Source: Mucidula mucida (lineage: Eukaryota > Basidiomycota > Agaricomycetes > Agaricales > Physalacriaceae). Taken from it: a DNA stretch of 14,711 nucleotides. The translations under genes were made by a program, and so were the position numbers. Positions 1 to 7,666 of the stretch are shown in pieces. The stretch lies in the NCBI GenBank assembly GCA_015501055.1, contig JADNYV010000830.1, positions 1 to 14,711 on the forward strand, given 5' to 3'. Positions within the stretch are counted from its first letter, which is position 1; the number at the start of each line of letters is the position of its first letter. The notes below the pieces were generated by a model. The model was not told the DNA's origin, made no database searches, and saw only the letters and a program-made list of their open reading frames with translations.

Positions 1-2
1 AC

Positions 3-698
3 ACTGGCAGTGCACGCTCGTTATACAGGAACTGGTTCGTCCTGTTGAACTTTGCATATATCAAGGCTCATTCTCTGTAGGGCATGCGTACATAACAAAA
101 TAGTACGCCTTGGAAACGTGTCTGTCACCCTTCTTGTAACTTTCAACAGTGAATGGATTACTCACCAGCATCGAGATACGCTCTCTTCCATCGTAGGACA
201 TCCGTCTCTGCTTTCTTTCCTTGCCATTTCCGATGGGCAGGCGACTGGACGCGTCAAGTTTGAGATGACCGAGGTGCGTCCAACAGTGCTTGTTATTCTC
301 CCCTTTGAGTCACTGATCAACAATGTAGAAAATGCTGCAGCCGTGTGGACCGCCACCCAAGAAGGATGATGATTGAAGTTTCTTGCGGCGACGGATGGTC
401 TGCTCTTGTAAGTTGGCGCAGTCTCGCCGATGGTTGAGGTTCGCTGACTTGACCCTGACTGGCAGAAGTGGCGCATAGATGGAAACTCAGAACATATCGT
501 GTACCTAGTGCCGCGCTCTTTCGAATACACGCGTAATTCTTGGCTTTTCTGATGTATAACCAGCGGGACATCGACGTTCCTCCGGCAGTTCACAACGATC
601 CGTCGACTGTCCGGTTGAAGCTACAGCTTCTCAAGAATCGGTTCCTGATTGTTGCGATTCGTCCTCTGCCCACGTCAAGGGTTGATCGTGAGTCTTAA
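3..698 (+). CDS. 3' part of an unrecognised multi-exon gene, cut by the left window edge
   Basis: No family is recognised. Seen: codon-like stretches joined by phase-consistent candidate introns at 35-80 (GTTCGT donor, 46 nt), 408-465 (GTAAGT donor, CTGAC branch, CAG acceptor, 58 nt) and 499-563 (GTGTAC donor, CTGAT branch, CAG acceptor, 65 nt). The last exon reads RDIDVPPAVHNDPSTV and onward to TAA at 696-698. The middle exon covers roughly 81-308 (for example TVLVILPFE), but it needs one more intron, or has a frameshift, between about 258 and 365. The best phase-compatible choices there (donors at 258 or 309) are weak matches to consensus, so that junction is unresolved. The gene may be real, or it may be a decaying gene that has lost one splice site. 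The stop lies 5 bp before an inverted-repeat insertion, so the native 3' UTR is probably displaced. Confidence 0.4.
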
Positions 699-702
699 AT
701 GT

Positions 703-882
703 AAAAAGGATAGTTATGTTCAAGTGACATGCTTAGTCTGTAGATAGTCTGTACAAGTTGTAACACCCTCCAGCAGCCCGGACGCTGACAGATCCCCACA
801 CACCGGCTCTGAGGGCAGCAGTGTGTATCGCAGTGAAATGTAGGCGGGAGGTGGTGCTTCAAAGGTCTATGTTGATGATCTG
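703..882 (+). repeat. Left inverted repeat of the 703-1860 insertion
   Basis: It matches the reverse complement of 1682-1860 and the direct sequence of about 14134-14312. Differences from the inner-arm copies are mostly G/A and C/T transitions, clustered at the two ends of the repeat, while the centre is unchanged. Confidence 0.85.
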
Positions 883-1150
883 AATGGGACTAGGCTGTGG
901 TGTGTTAAGACCGGGCCTCGGAGGCTGAGCCTATACAACCCCTCAGGAGTACGGAGGGTCGGCTCAGGATAGAGTCTTTGGTTCGTGATTTGGACAGCTC
1001 AGGTATACTTTGACCAATACGGGATGGGGGTATCGCAGGGCCAACCGAGGTCCAGTGGAGCATGCTGCAGGCAGTAGAAAGGTGGGCGGATCGACTGCAA
1101 CTCGTACTAATCAATCGATCATCCAAGTCCTCTCCTTTCACCACTATACC

Positions 1151-1529
1151 ATGACTAACACCGTCGATACAGAAACCCAGCTCGTTCTTCCACATCTCTC
1201 AAGGGCATATGTTGACGAAAAAGCGAAAGAAAATTGCACAACCGTGCGCGGCACATGTAGAAGGCACTGCCCGTATCACCTTCAGCCCCGCGGCCTCCTT
1301 ATAACGACTCGGAGTCGATATTCTGGGACGGCGAGAAGGATATTAAGTTCTACTACCCGCTGAAGGTGAAGGAGATAGTGTCGAGGAGAGCAGTGACGTT
1401 GCGCGGCGTGTAGCACAAGGAAATAATGGTCTCATGCCACCCATGCGATATCAAGAGAAACGAATGTCGATCGAACACCATAGACGTTCGCAACAGTCCA
1501 GTCGTGTCCGTGGCGTCCTCTGCCCTTAG
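1151..1529 (+). pseudogene. P family member P1, frameshifted
   Basis: It aligns with P3 (11307-11702) and P2 (9241-8756). From the ATG at 1151 the frame is lost within 25 nt. The homologous reading then runs in frame 3 through 1176-1301 (GHMLTKKRKK, then HVEGTARITFSP) to a TAA at 1302. It continues in frame 1 (SESIFWDGEKDI, 1306-1349) and returns to frame 3 at 1350 (LLPAEGEGDSVEES), ending at TAG 1527-1529. At least three frame changes and a stop make it non-functional as written. The 5' leader also aligns with P3, including ATCGATC at 1114-1120. It sits inside the inverted-repeat insertion and runs towards the 346-codon ORF on the opposite strand. Confidence 0.75.
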
Positions 1530-1681
1530 TCTCTCAAAACGAATTATTTCTTGTCTTTGCTTGTCTATGAATTTGTGCCAGTGTTTGTTATGCGAGCGCT
1601 CAACGTCAGACAACTATTTGGAAGCCAGTCCGATCGAGACTTTGTTGGTCGATACCAAGACGGTATGGTTTAGCTCTCCCC

Positions 1682-1860
1682 AGATCGTTGATATATACCT
1701 TTGAAGCACCACCTCCCGCCTACATTTCACTGCGATACACACTGCTGCTTTCAGAGCCGGTGTGTGGGGATCTGTCAGCGTCCGGGCTGCTGGAGGGTGT
1801 TCTTACTTGTACAGACTATCCACAGACTAAGCACGTCATTTGAATATAACTATTCTTTTT
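1682..1860 (-). repeat. Right inverted repeat of the 703-1860 insertion
   Basis: This is the reverse complement of 703-882 with about a dozen substitutions and one small indel. Because it lies within the large arm it recurs in the right arm at about 14134-14312, giving three copies in the window. Confidence 0.85.
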
Positions 1861-2234
1861 GAATGGACTAGGATGTCTCCCGTCTTGAAGTATGCTTGTC
1901 TTTCCTGGATCAATACTAGATAGTCGCCGCATTTTTAAACCATTCACTGAGGTGAAGACAAATGATTTTGTGGACTACAACTTCAAATCTTAAGAAAGAA
2001 TGCCCTGAAGTCAAGCGTAGAACAATGTGCGTCTCGAGAACATATGTGTATAAACGTGACCTTTAACGACAGAGTGTTCAAGACTTTGACTTAAACGGAA
2101 GGCAGCGACTAGCAGGTAGGATTCTGTTACAAACGTCATGAAAAAGATGAGACAACGCTAATTTGTCCAGAAATTACAACACAAAACCGGTACAAAACGA
2201 GAATATGTAGATAGTGAAATGATGAGAATTCTAC
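1861..2234. other. Intergenic stretch, 3' flank of the left-arm acidic ORF
   Basis: AT-rich, with stop codons in all frames. It lies between the right inverted repeat of the insertion and the 3' end of the 346-codon ORF, and probably holds that gene's 3' UTR. No RNA gene or clear motif is seen. Confidence 0.6.
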
Positions 2235-3275
2235 CTACCAATCGTAGTAGTAATCCTCTCCTGCAGCAGCTGACTCTATTTCTTCTCTTGTCCCCAGCAA
2301 ACGATCAGCAGGCAGACCGGCCCTCTCGTACGCGGCGTGCATCATCAGGAGGAAGTCCTCGTGACTATCAGCCTCGTCATCGAAAAACGAGTCAGGCATC
2401 TCGTCGTCGTCTACCGCTTCAACGAAATCAAGGGATGATTCTGAATCTACAGGCAACGGCGATGGCGATGAGGGATGTTCGGGCTCAAAGATGATAAGCG
2501 GCTCGTCATCAAGCGTAGTGTCGTATGTGCGGTGCCTACTAGATTTCTTGGGACGCGGCGACTCGGTAGGGGAATCTTGGGTAGGGCGCTTTCGCTGGGC
2601 GTGCGGAAGACAGAGCGTCTGGGCTGTGAGGTGCTCCAAAGATGATGGCGGGACACTACTGCATTCGGCTTTGGGTAGGCTCGACTCGGATGTAGGCGCG
2701 AGGTTGGAAACATCCTTGAAAGGCGTCTGACCGACGGGAAAGCAGTGTGAGCACAGGGAAAGAACGTTGAGAACATATTCCTCCGGGACAAGGCTAAATG
2801 TGGCATTCAACGTTGCGAGCGTCTGTGCAGGGCCATGATGAACGGCGCCGGCGACGTGAGCGGATGAGATTGACGAGTTCAGCGTGCGAAAGTCGATGAC
2901 AGGCAATGCGTTTCTCCGGATGTTGAACAGCTTTCCATCACGGCGGGATATACGAAGGGCACCTGGCGTTGAGCCCGCCGGTGTAGGCTTGAACTGATAG
3001 AGCGAGTCGCGAGAAGCGAGGAGAGGAAGGATGTGGTCTTCAATATATTCGATTCTGCACGAAGGAATGGCGGGCGTCGTGAAGGCGGTAGGAGCCTGCT
3101 CAAAAGCGATCCTAGCGGCGAACAGAGCGGCGGAATCTGCGGAATCAAAGAGCGTGCCAGCATAAGCGGCGGCGGGAGACAATGGCAGCACGGAATAGAT
3201 GGCGGGCATCGCGACAAGCAAGAAGGATAAGGCGGCGCAGGAGGTGATGGTTGGAGGTAACGCGTTTGAGACCAT
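2235..3275 (-). CDS. Intronless ORF, nuclear-type protein with acidic C-terminus (left-arm copy)
   Basis: No known family is recognised. The open frame is 346 codons. Residues 1-60 are rich in Ala/Ser. A central region (about 70-185) contains GALRISRRDGKLF at 105-117. A basic cluster (RKR...RPKK, residues 228-244, then RHR) resembles a bipartite nuclear localisation signal. Residues 256-310 are strongly acidic with Ser-Pro pairs, and the protein ends EDYYYDW. A TATA-type box (3285-3291) sits only 9 bp before the first ATG, too close to serve it. The ATG at residue 23 (position 3209, 324 aa) lies about 75 bp downstream and is the more likely start. The intact frame with near-identical copies suggests recent duplication. 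Residue 233 is Gln here and Pro in the right-arm copy. A transcription-related role is possible but is only inference from charge and NLS. Confidence 0.7.
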   Translation of the reverse strand: MVSNALPPTITSCAALSFLLVAMPAIYSVLPLSPAAAYAGTLFDSADSAALFAARIAFEQAPTAFTTPAIPSCRIEYIEDHILPLLASRDSLYQFKPTPAGSTPGALRISRRDGKLFNIRRNALPVIDFRTLNSSISSAHVAGAVHHGPAQTLATLNATFSLVPEEYVLNVLSLCSHCFPVGQTPFKDVSNLAPTSESSLPKAECSSVPPSSLEHLTAQTLCLPHAQRKRPTQDSPTESPRPKKSSRHRTYDTTLDDEPLIIFEPEHPSSPSPLPVDSESSLDFVEAVDDDEMPDSFFDDEADSHEDFLLMMHAAYERAGLPADRLLGTREEIESAAAGEDYYYDW

Positions 3276-3284
3276 GACCTCACA

Positions 3285-3291
3285 ATTTATA
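3285..3291 (-). promoter_or_regulatory. TATA box of the left-arm acidic ORF
   Basis: The minus strand reads TATAAAT after a GCGCGCG run. Its spacing to the first ATG (3275) is only 9 bp, while the ATG at 3209 is about 75 bp away, which favours the shorter protein. Confidence 0.5.
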
Positions 3292-3362
3292 TGCGCGCGC
3301 CTTCCATATTTGGTCGTCTCGCCGCTTTAGGACATCACCACCCGCTTGGCAATGGCTTTTGT

Positions 3363-3925
3363 CTAGGGCTTGGAAGGTGTCTGGAGGCTACCATGGTCAC
3401 GATTTCGGGAATTGCTATATCTCAGAAAAATGAAATATAATCCATTGAGGGCCGGGTCCGCAGCCAACAGTCCAAAACGACAATGCTTACACCAGGAGTT
3501 TACACATACGAACGAGCCAAGCGATCTAAAAGACCAGATCAACCTCGAAGACAATATTGCTTGCCCCAGGCGAATCTTGCCGCGCGAGCGCAACAGCTCC
3601 GGGGACGGCGCGCGGCCATCTTTACTTTGTCGAATGTCAGTCTGGAAGGAAAAGGACGTACAAGGACGTGTACCAGCCATATTACTGATGAAGCTGGCGG
3701 AGAATAAGCTCGCAATCCCTACAAACCTACGATTGTTTTCCATCCTGGCAGCCGAAGGATTGGTAAGACTTGACCTACATCAAAGTAGATCTGAATAAAC
3801 GTACGAGCACCAGATGCTAGAATACTGACGCCCGACGTCTTCGATATCGTCCCAGTACGAAGTGAGGTCGTGCTTTCCACAGCGTTCAACAACGTGACAA
3901 CGTAGACCGTCTCAAGCGATCCCAC
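3363..3925 (-). pseudogene. Decayed membrane-protein-like gene at the inner arm tip (possible DUF6534-type), left copy
   Basis: Two stretches recall the C-terminal half of agaricomycete DUF6534 membrane proteins. One is SLRTGTISKTSGVSILASG near the start (compare the family's RTGFSKTDS-type segment). The other is GLYFIFLRYSNSRNR near the end (compare KLYxNSLLAxLNxR). They lie in different frames, separated by sequence with no family likeness, so the gene is broken. The family match is from memory of the motif style, not a search. The arm boundary at 3930 cuts just upstream, so the 5' part is missing in both arms. Confidence 0.3.
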
Positions 3926-3940
3926 ATGGCTCGGACGGTG

Positions 3941-4389
3941 CTACTTATAATGTGATAAGGGCAGCAGCATATTATGTGGGCGATAGAAGACGCTGGGAGG
4001 AGCGCGCAGCGCGTGTTGAGAATTCTGATCGTTTCCTGTAAACTGTTGTACGTCGTGGGCGTAGGTTGGTGGACAGCAGTGGCGGTGGCCCGTACCATAT
4101 GAGTGTCCGCACAAGGCAACTTCTGACACTGGAGATGATACGACCCTTCCATCAGAGGAAATCATGACGAGTGCGCCGGGCACAGGAGTCCTGAATCGCA
4201 CCAGTCAGAAAAGATGGTGCTTTTGACGCGTGCCGCTCGTCGAGGATGAATAGCGAAGGACGTCCCAGCCAACGACAGCGGCTTGAATAGTATCTGGTCG
4301 TACGTCGCTAGTATCGTTGACGGATGGGAGAATGCTTACGCTGCCTTGATATCTTCGTCGCTGAGAGGCTGGACAGTAAAGGCGGCCAT
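3941..4389 (-). pseudogene. Possible cytidine deaminase remnant (N-terminal part)
   Basis: On the minus strand ATG at 4389 opens MAAFTVQPLSDEDIKAA, followed by a plausible 46-nt intron (4339-4294, GTAAGC donor, CAG acceptor). Further on, in shifted frames, come GALVMISSDGRVVSSPVSEVA (a resemblance to the cytidine deaminase stretch before the zinc site) and then CADTHMVRATATAV, which resembles the CAE-type zinc/catalytic motif with Asp for Glu. The second zinc motif (PCxxC) is not seen. The order fits, but the frames do not join and about 14 nt seem missing between blocks. It is at best a dead fragment and the resemblance may be chance. Confidence 0.28.
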
Positions 4390-4644
4390 GAGGGAATACG
4401 GTAGCGCAGGAAGGGATGGTCGTGAGCTGGAAGGGAGTTGTCAACGATGATTCTGGTGTCAACGTTCCGAGAATTCTAACTAGCCCGCTTTACAAACAGA
4501 GGCTGGTGAGACAGTATGACTAAACAGTGATACTTAGAGCAGAAGCACAGTAACATTGACCCTGATAGGTACATAGCTCCATTGATAAACTCGTAATTGA
4601 ATCGTAAGCAGAAATACAAAGTTATACAGCAAAGAAAGAGTCTA
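4390..4644. other. Intergenic stretch that includes the displaced 3' flank of the PD-(D/E)XK gene
   Basis: No gene is seen. Bases just below 4645 are continuous with the nuclease gene's 3' end once the Mutator-like insertion and one target duplication are removed, so its native 3' UTR and polyadenylation signals probably lie here, on the minus strand. Confidence 0.5.
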
Positions 4645-4653
4645 AAGTCATTC
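4645..4653. repeat. 9-bp target-site duplication, left copy
   Basis: AAGTCATTC, identical to 5587-5595, directly abutting the terminal repeat of the element. Confidence 0.8.
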
Positions 4654-4864
4654 CAGACTCCTTCCCATTCGTCTTTATGCCTAGCAGAATAATCCCAAAT
4701 CCGAGAACAGATGATTTGATGAGATGATACCAGTAATCGTAATCATGTTTTGTAATTTTTAATCTTATCTCCTTATCTTTGTACTCCCATCAAACCTTAT
4801 TATTCTGCTAAGGCATAAAGACGACTGGCATAACTTGCCAAACTTGTTTGTTTGGCTACGGCCT
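4654..4864 (+). repeat. Left terminal inverted repeat of the MULE
   Basis: Outer block 4654-4702 and inner block 4791-4864 match the right end inverted; 4703-4790 has diverged. Confidence 0.8.
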
Positions 4865-4976
4865 GGCACAGCCTCACCGCCTCGTCGCACCTCATGTTCG
4901 CGCTATCGATGAAGTTGCCTCGTGTGCGAGGGATGAAGGACAGAAAATGAAATATATTTCTTGTTATTCTGACACC

Positions 4977-5276
4977 ATGTCGAGTGCTATAATTTGCACC
5001 GGATTCTTCTTGCTTGCACTGCGATTTGTGGCGCAATACAAAATCATCGGCGCGCAAGTAGCAGATAACCCAGGCGAAGACGAGATCCCAGATCTGGTGC
5101 CTCCCGATAGTCCTTCCGGAAGCTCAACCTCGCTCCCAGAAGAGCAGCCTCCCGTGCCGTCAAACAAAATGCCAATCATCTTCATAGTAGGCGATGCCGC
5201 CACTATAACACGTATCAAACGTCGTACAAACGTAAGACCTTCTCGTCAGACTCGGGCATACAATGCGGCGCCATGA
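4977..5276 (+). CDS. Small ORF inside the MULE, hydrophobic N-terminus
   Basis: 99 codons from ATG at 4977 (ACACCATGT context). Residues 1-25 include a hydrophobic run (IICTGFFLLALRFVAQY) that could be a signal anchor or signal peptide, followed by an acidic, Pro/Ser-rich stretch (about 33-58), a short hydrophobic run (MPIIFIVG) and a basic end. No family is recognised. A 46-nt intron (5232-5277, GTAAGA donor, weak GAG acceptor) would swap the tail for VRDFCVSILMED and extend the frame to about 5424. The frame also opens upstream to 4848, inside the terminal repeat. It may be a captured host gene fragment or a chance frame. Confidence 0.3.
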   Translation: MSSAIICTGFFLLALRFVAQYKIIGAQVADNPGEDEIPDLVPPDSPSGSSTSLPEEQPPVPSNKMPIIFIVGDAATITRIKRRTNVRPSRQTRAYNAAP

Positions 5277-5366
5277 GGTTCGCGACTTTTGCGTAAGTAT
5301 TCTGATGGAGGATCCTGTGGCTGTGAGCTCTTCTGATCGCTCGAATTCTGGACCGAGCCACGGTAG

Positions 5367-5586
5367 AGGCTGTAGCCAAACAAACAACTACCTGCAAGTT
5401 ATGCCAGTCGTCTTTACGCCTTAGCAAAATAATAAGGTTTGGAGTTACATAATACCATCAATTGATTGGAGGAGGGTTCGAATCGTGATCGAGGTAATAT
5501 ATTTATTCAACTTGTATTCAACTATCTATTCGCACAAGGATTTGAGATTATTTTGCTGGGCGTGAAGACGAATGGGAAGGAGTCTG
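5367..5586 (-). repeat. Right terminal inverted repeat of the MULE
   Basis: Inner block 5367-5441 and outer block 5538-5586; 5442-5537 has diverged. In the outer block all five differences from the left end are transitions. Confidence 0.8.
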
Positions 5587-5595
5587 AAGTCATTC
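5587..5595. repeat. 9-bp target-site duplication, right copy
   Basis: AAGTCATTC. On the minus strand this is GAATGACTT, which contains the last Glu codon and the TGA stop of the PD-(D/E)XK gene. Confidence 0.8.
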
Positions 5596-6621
5596 CCTCA
5601 AATACCCGTTCAACATCTCGATATCGTAATTTCCCATCATCTCTTTCCAACAGTCGTAAAACCTCGGACTGAAGTCGGTTTCATCATCGTTTAGAAACGA
5701 CGAGATTGGCTGCTGCCTGCTGCGGACGGGAGGAAGTCCTTCGGCGCCATGCTCCAGTCTATGAAAAGAGAAATACTTTCCGGAGAACACAAATACGAAG
5801 AGGAAGGGAACGTCCTCGGGGTCTTGGTACTCATGGAAGACTGCCTTGACCTGATTTCCCATCTGTGTGCGAGTGCCGTTTATAACAGCGTTAGCCAGCG
5901 TGATGGCTCGTTGAGAAGACATCGGCCCAAGCGTCGTCGTGGAGAGATTTATCCGTGGCGGCTTCGCTTCGATGATACAGAATGGGACCCTCGTTGTATC
6001 GTAGGATTGAGTGTCCTCGTTCCACTCAAAGTGATTCTTGAAGAGTGTGATGTCTGGCGTGCTCCAGGCGTCTTTGGGCTTCTCGCTGTGCGCTGGCCGG
6101 TCCTCCTCTGACCTAGGGATGGTGCTCGGCAGAATGGGCTCGTCTGGCGCGTTGTCCTCCGCGCCCATTGGTACGTCCGGTATGTCGATATTGTTCGCGG
6201 CAGCGTGGGCACGAGTGTTAACGCGATCATCTATCGCAAATCATTTTCGATCAGAATCGATGCATATTGCTATTAAGGGTGACATACGTCGAGTACTAGG
6301 TCCGGCAGCGGCAGCGCGCACTTCCCGCCTGAAGGAGAATTGAAGAGCCACCGTAATCTTATCCTTGTTGTTGCCAGCATTCTTCGGGCTGCGGGCGAAG
6401 TAGGCAAAGGTTTCGTTGAATGGTTCATAGTAGGCTGACTCGCGACCGTCCATTTCTCCAGCTTGGTCAATTGCGTTGACGACGACACGAATGGTGTTTT
6501 CGAAATCGATTGGAACGAGTTTACGGGTAGGCCCTGGTGGCACGACCTGTAGAGTTTTGCGAGCGGTTCTGGCCTTTTTTCTGGAGCCTGAGGCACGGGG
6601 AGATGCAGCTCGTTTGGCCAT
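5590..6621 (-). CDS. PD-(D/E)XK nuclease-fold protein, two exons, 324 aa
   Basis: Exon 1 is 6621-6288 and exon 2 is 6230-5590. The 57-nt intron 6287-6231 has a GTATGT donor, CTGAT branch and TAG acceptor, and joins the frames exactly (111 codons plus 1 nt). The N-terminus (residues 3-22) is basic and NLS-like (KRAASPRASGSRKKARTARK). Motifs in order: a helix ESAYYEPFNETFAYFA from Glu61, STPDITLF with Asp171, then FCIIEAK with Glu199 and Lys201. This E...D...ExK layout fits the PD-(D/E)XK restriction-endonuclease-like fold seen in many agaricomycete proteins, and all expected acidic and Lys residues are present. Substrate and pathway are unknown; nuclear DNA processing is inference. It is divergent from the 7018 gene. 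Its TGA (5592-5590) lies within the target duplication of the adjacent MULE. Confidence 0.82.
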
Positions 6622-7017
6622 TGTAGCCGATATGGAGAGGGCTAGAAAGAGCAGAACGATGGGGCGAATGCGATAGGTGACGGTAGCAGAAAATGCGACC
6701 TTAATTTATGCAAGCTGAGGAGTTCAAGTGGCACGAGCAAAGCCGCGTCTGAAAGCTGGAGAAGCACCATAACTGGGAACAATTCACAGGCAGCGAGCGG
6801 CGGTGCAAGCAAAGTAGCATGGCAAAAGCATAAGCCCTGAAGTCGGTCGATTGTCCCTTGTTCAAGTGACGCTCGGCGGCTGCCGAAGACATACACGTGT
6901 TGCCTTTGTTGGCCTTTGTTGTGTTTTGGTCACGTCTCTTTGTTCTACATCTGACTATCACCACCTCTTAACTCGCTTCATTTCTACAACTCCCACCATA
7001 ACTCTCCCGCCCGCATC
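6622..7017. promoter_or_regulatory. Shared divergent promoter region
   Basis: About 396 bp separate two head-to-head spliced genes. The minus strand has an AT-rich TATA-like GCATAAATT at about 6705-6713, about 85 bp before the 6621 start. The plus side has a pyrimidine-rich leader (about 6960-7015) and no clear TATA. No other gene is supported here. Confidence 0.5.
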
Positions 7018-7666
7018 ATGTCACCAAGAGATCAACTCCCTGCTAGCTGCCCCAAAGCCCTCTTACCTCCCAAAAATAGCTCCCCAGGCTTCCTTGTAAG
7101 ACGAAGTCTCCCTGATCTTACCCAGCTGATAGCATTCGCAGCTTGGACTCGAACGCGCGCTGAAAGCTATGGAGACTATCGAGACGATCCCCAAGGCTTT
7201 GAAGCCTCAGCTTGGTTTCTCATACGCGCCACCCAAGTTCAACTTTGGTTGGTCCATGAGCGAAGACGATGTGCTTGACGCTCTCGAAGCCACCCATCCT
7301 GAACTCATTGTCAACATGACGGTTTACAAACCGCTCGAACACACTTCCGAGGAGGACATCAACCCCGAAGCGACAATGGAGCGTGTTCACCAATACATGG
7401 TGAACGAGTGGTATCTTCCATCGACATGGCGGCCGCGCATCGAGTACAAGATGCCCAACTCCGACGTCGACGAGTTAGGCTGCCTCACGATCACGAACAC
7501 GTATGAGGACGGCGTGGCGCAGCCACCGGCGGATGTGGTGCATGCAATGAAGGATATCTTTAATCTTGAAGAAGAGCCAAAGTGGTTCTTGGACTTTCAT
7601 CATGGCACATGGCAGGAACGCTGGATTGTATTCAACGACGATAAACAGATCGAAGTGATGACTTAG
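7018..7666 (+). CDS. Hypothetical protein, two exons, 200 aa
   Basis: Exon 1 is 7018-7095 (26 codons, MSPRDQLPASC at the start) and exon 2 is 7142-7666. The 46-nt intron 7096-7141 has a GTAAGA donor, CTGAT branch and GCAG acceptor, is phase 0, and joins to LGLERALKAME. Starting at the internal ATG 7169 would give only 165 aa and ignore this clean splice. No family is recognised. The protein is acidic, with aromatic-rich segments (YAPPKFNFGWSMSEDD, NEWYLPSTW, EPKWFLDFHHGTWQERW), no signal peptide and no membrane helix, so probably soluble. The stop TAG (7664-7666) is followed directly by a GTATGT donor, suggesting a 3' UTR intron. It is transcribed away from the nuclease gene through a shared upstream region. 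Confidence 0.72.

Larger units (their letters stand above)
703..1860. mobile_element. 1.16-kb insertion bounded by about 180-bp terminal inverted repeats, enclosing P1
   Basis: The segment 703-882 is repeated in inverted orientation at 1682-1860 at roughly 93% identity, including two perfectly matching blocks of about 50 bp. Both outer ends begin AAAAAG. The interior carries the broken P1 gene and no transposase-like frame, so if this is a transposon it is non-autonomous. I could not find a target-site duplication: the bases outside the two ends differ. An inverted local duplication of a gene flank is therefore the alternative. The right repeat lies inside the large left arm, and its copy in the right arm is at about 14134-14312. 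Confidence 0.5.
1279..3930 (+). repeat. Left arm of a large inverted duplication
   Basis: Bases 1279-3930 pair with the reverse complement of 14711-12064. Positions add to 15994 over the inner part and to 15990 at the outer end because the left arm has four extra single bases. I found two substitutions (2578/13416, and 3925/12069 at the tip) and four 1-nt indels (near 1350, 1511, 1676 and 1750). Identity is about 99.7% over 2.65 kb. The match stops sharply at 3930/12064. The outer end is not visible, because the right arm is cut by the window end. Confidence 0.97.
4654..5586. mobile_element. Non-autonomous Mutator-like element (MULE), 933 bp
   Basis: The element begins CAGACTCCTTCC and ends with the reverse complement. 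It is flanked by a perfect 9-bp duplication, AAGTCATTC, at 4645-4653 and 5587-5595. The inverted repeats have an outer 49-bp block (4654-4702 with 5586-5538, 44/49 identical, the first 22 bases perfect) and an inner block of about 74 bp (4791-4864 with 5441-5367), with a diverged stretch between. Long terminal repeats with a 9-bp target duplication are the mark of the Mutator superfamily. No transposase is encoded in the 0.5-kb core, so it would need one supplied in trans. Alternatively, the inner pair could be an older element nested in the outer one. Confidence 0.8.

Noticed and set aside
162..593. 143-codon minus-strand frame
   Set aside because: The plus strand over the same region has more protein-like frames joined by consistent introns.
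703..1860. 9-bp target duplication for the inverted-repeat insertion
   Set aside because: The 9 bases outside each end (694-702 and 1861-1869) do not match, so a superfamily cannot be assigned.
2879..3283. Pro/Ser/Leu-rich 134-codon frame overlapping the acidic ORF (also 12711-13115)
   Set aside because: A frame shadow of the 346-codon ORF with low-complexity composition.
3370..3798. 142-codon frame on the strand opposite the membrane-protein-like remnant (also 12624-12196)
   Set aside because: No recognisable motif, no promoter; it is repeated only because the whole arm is duplicated, so its conservation proves nothing.
5466..5490. GGTTCGAATC resembling a tRNA B box
   Set aside because: No matching A box, acceptor stem or T-stem pairing around it, so no tRNA or tRNA-derived SINE can be supported.
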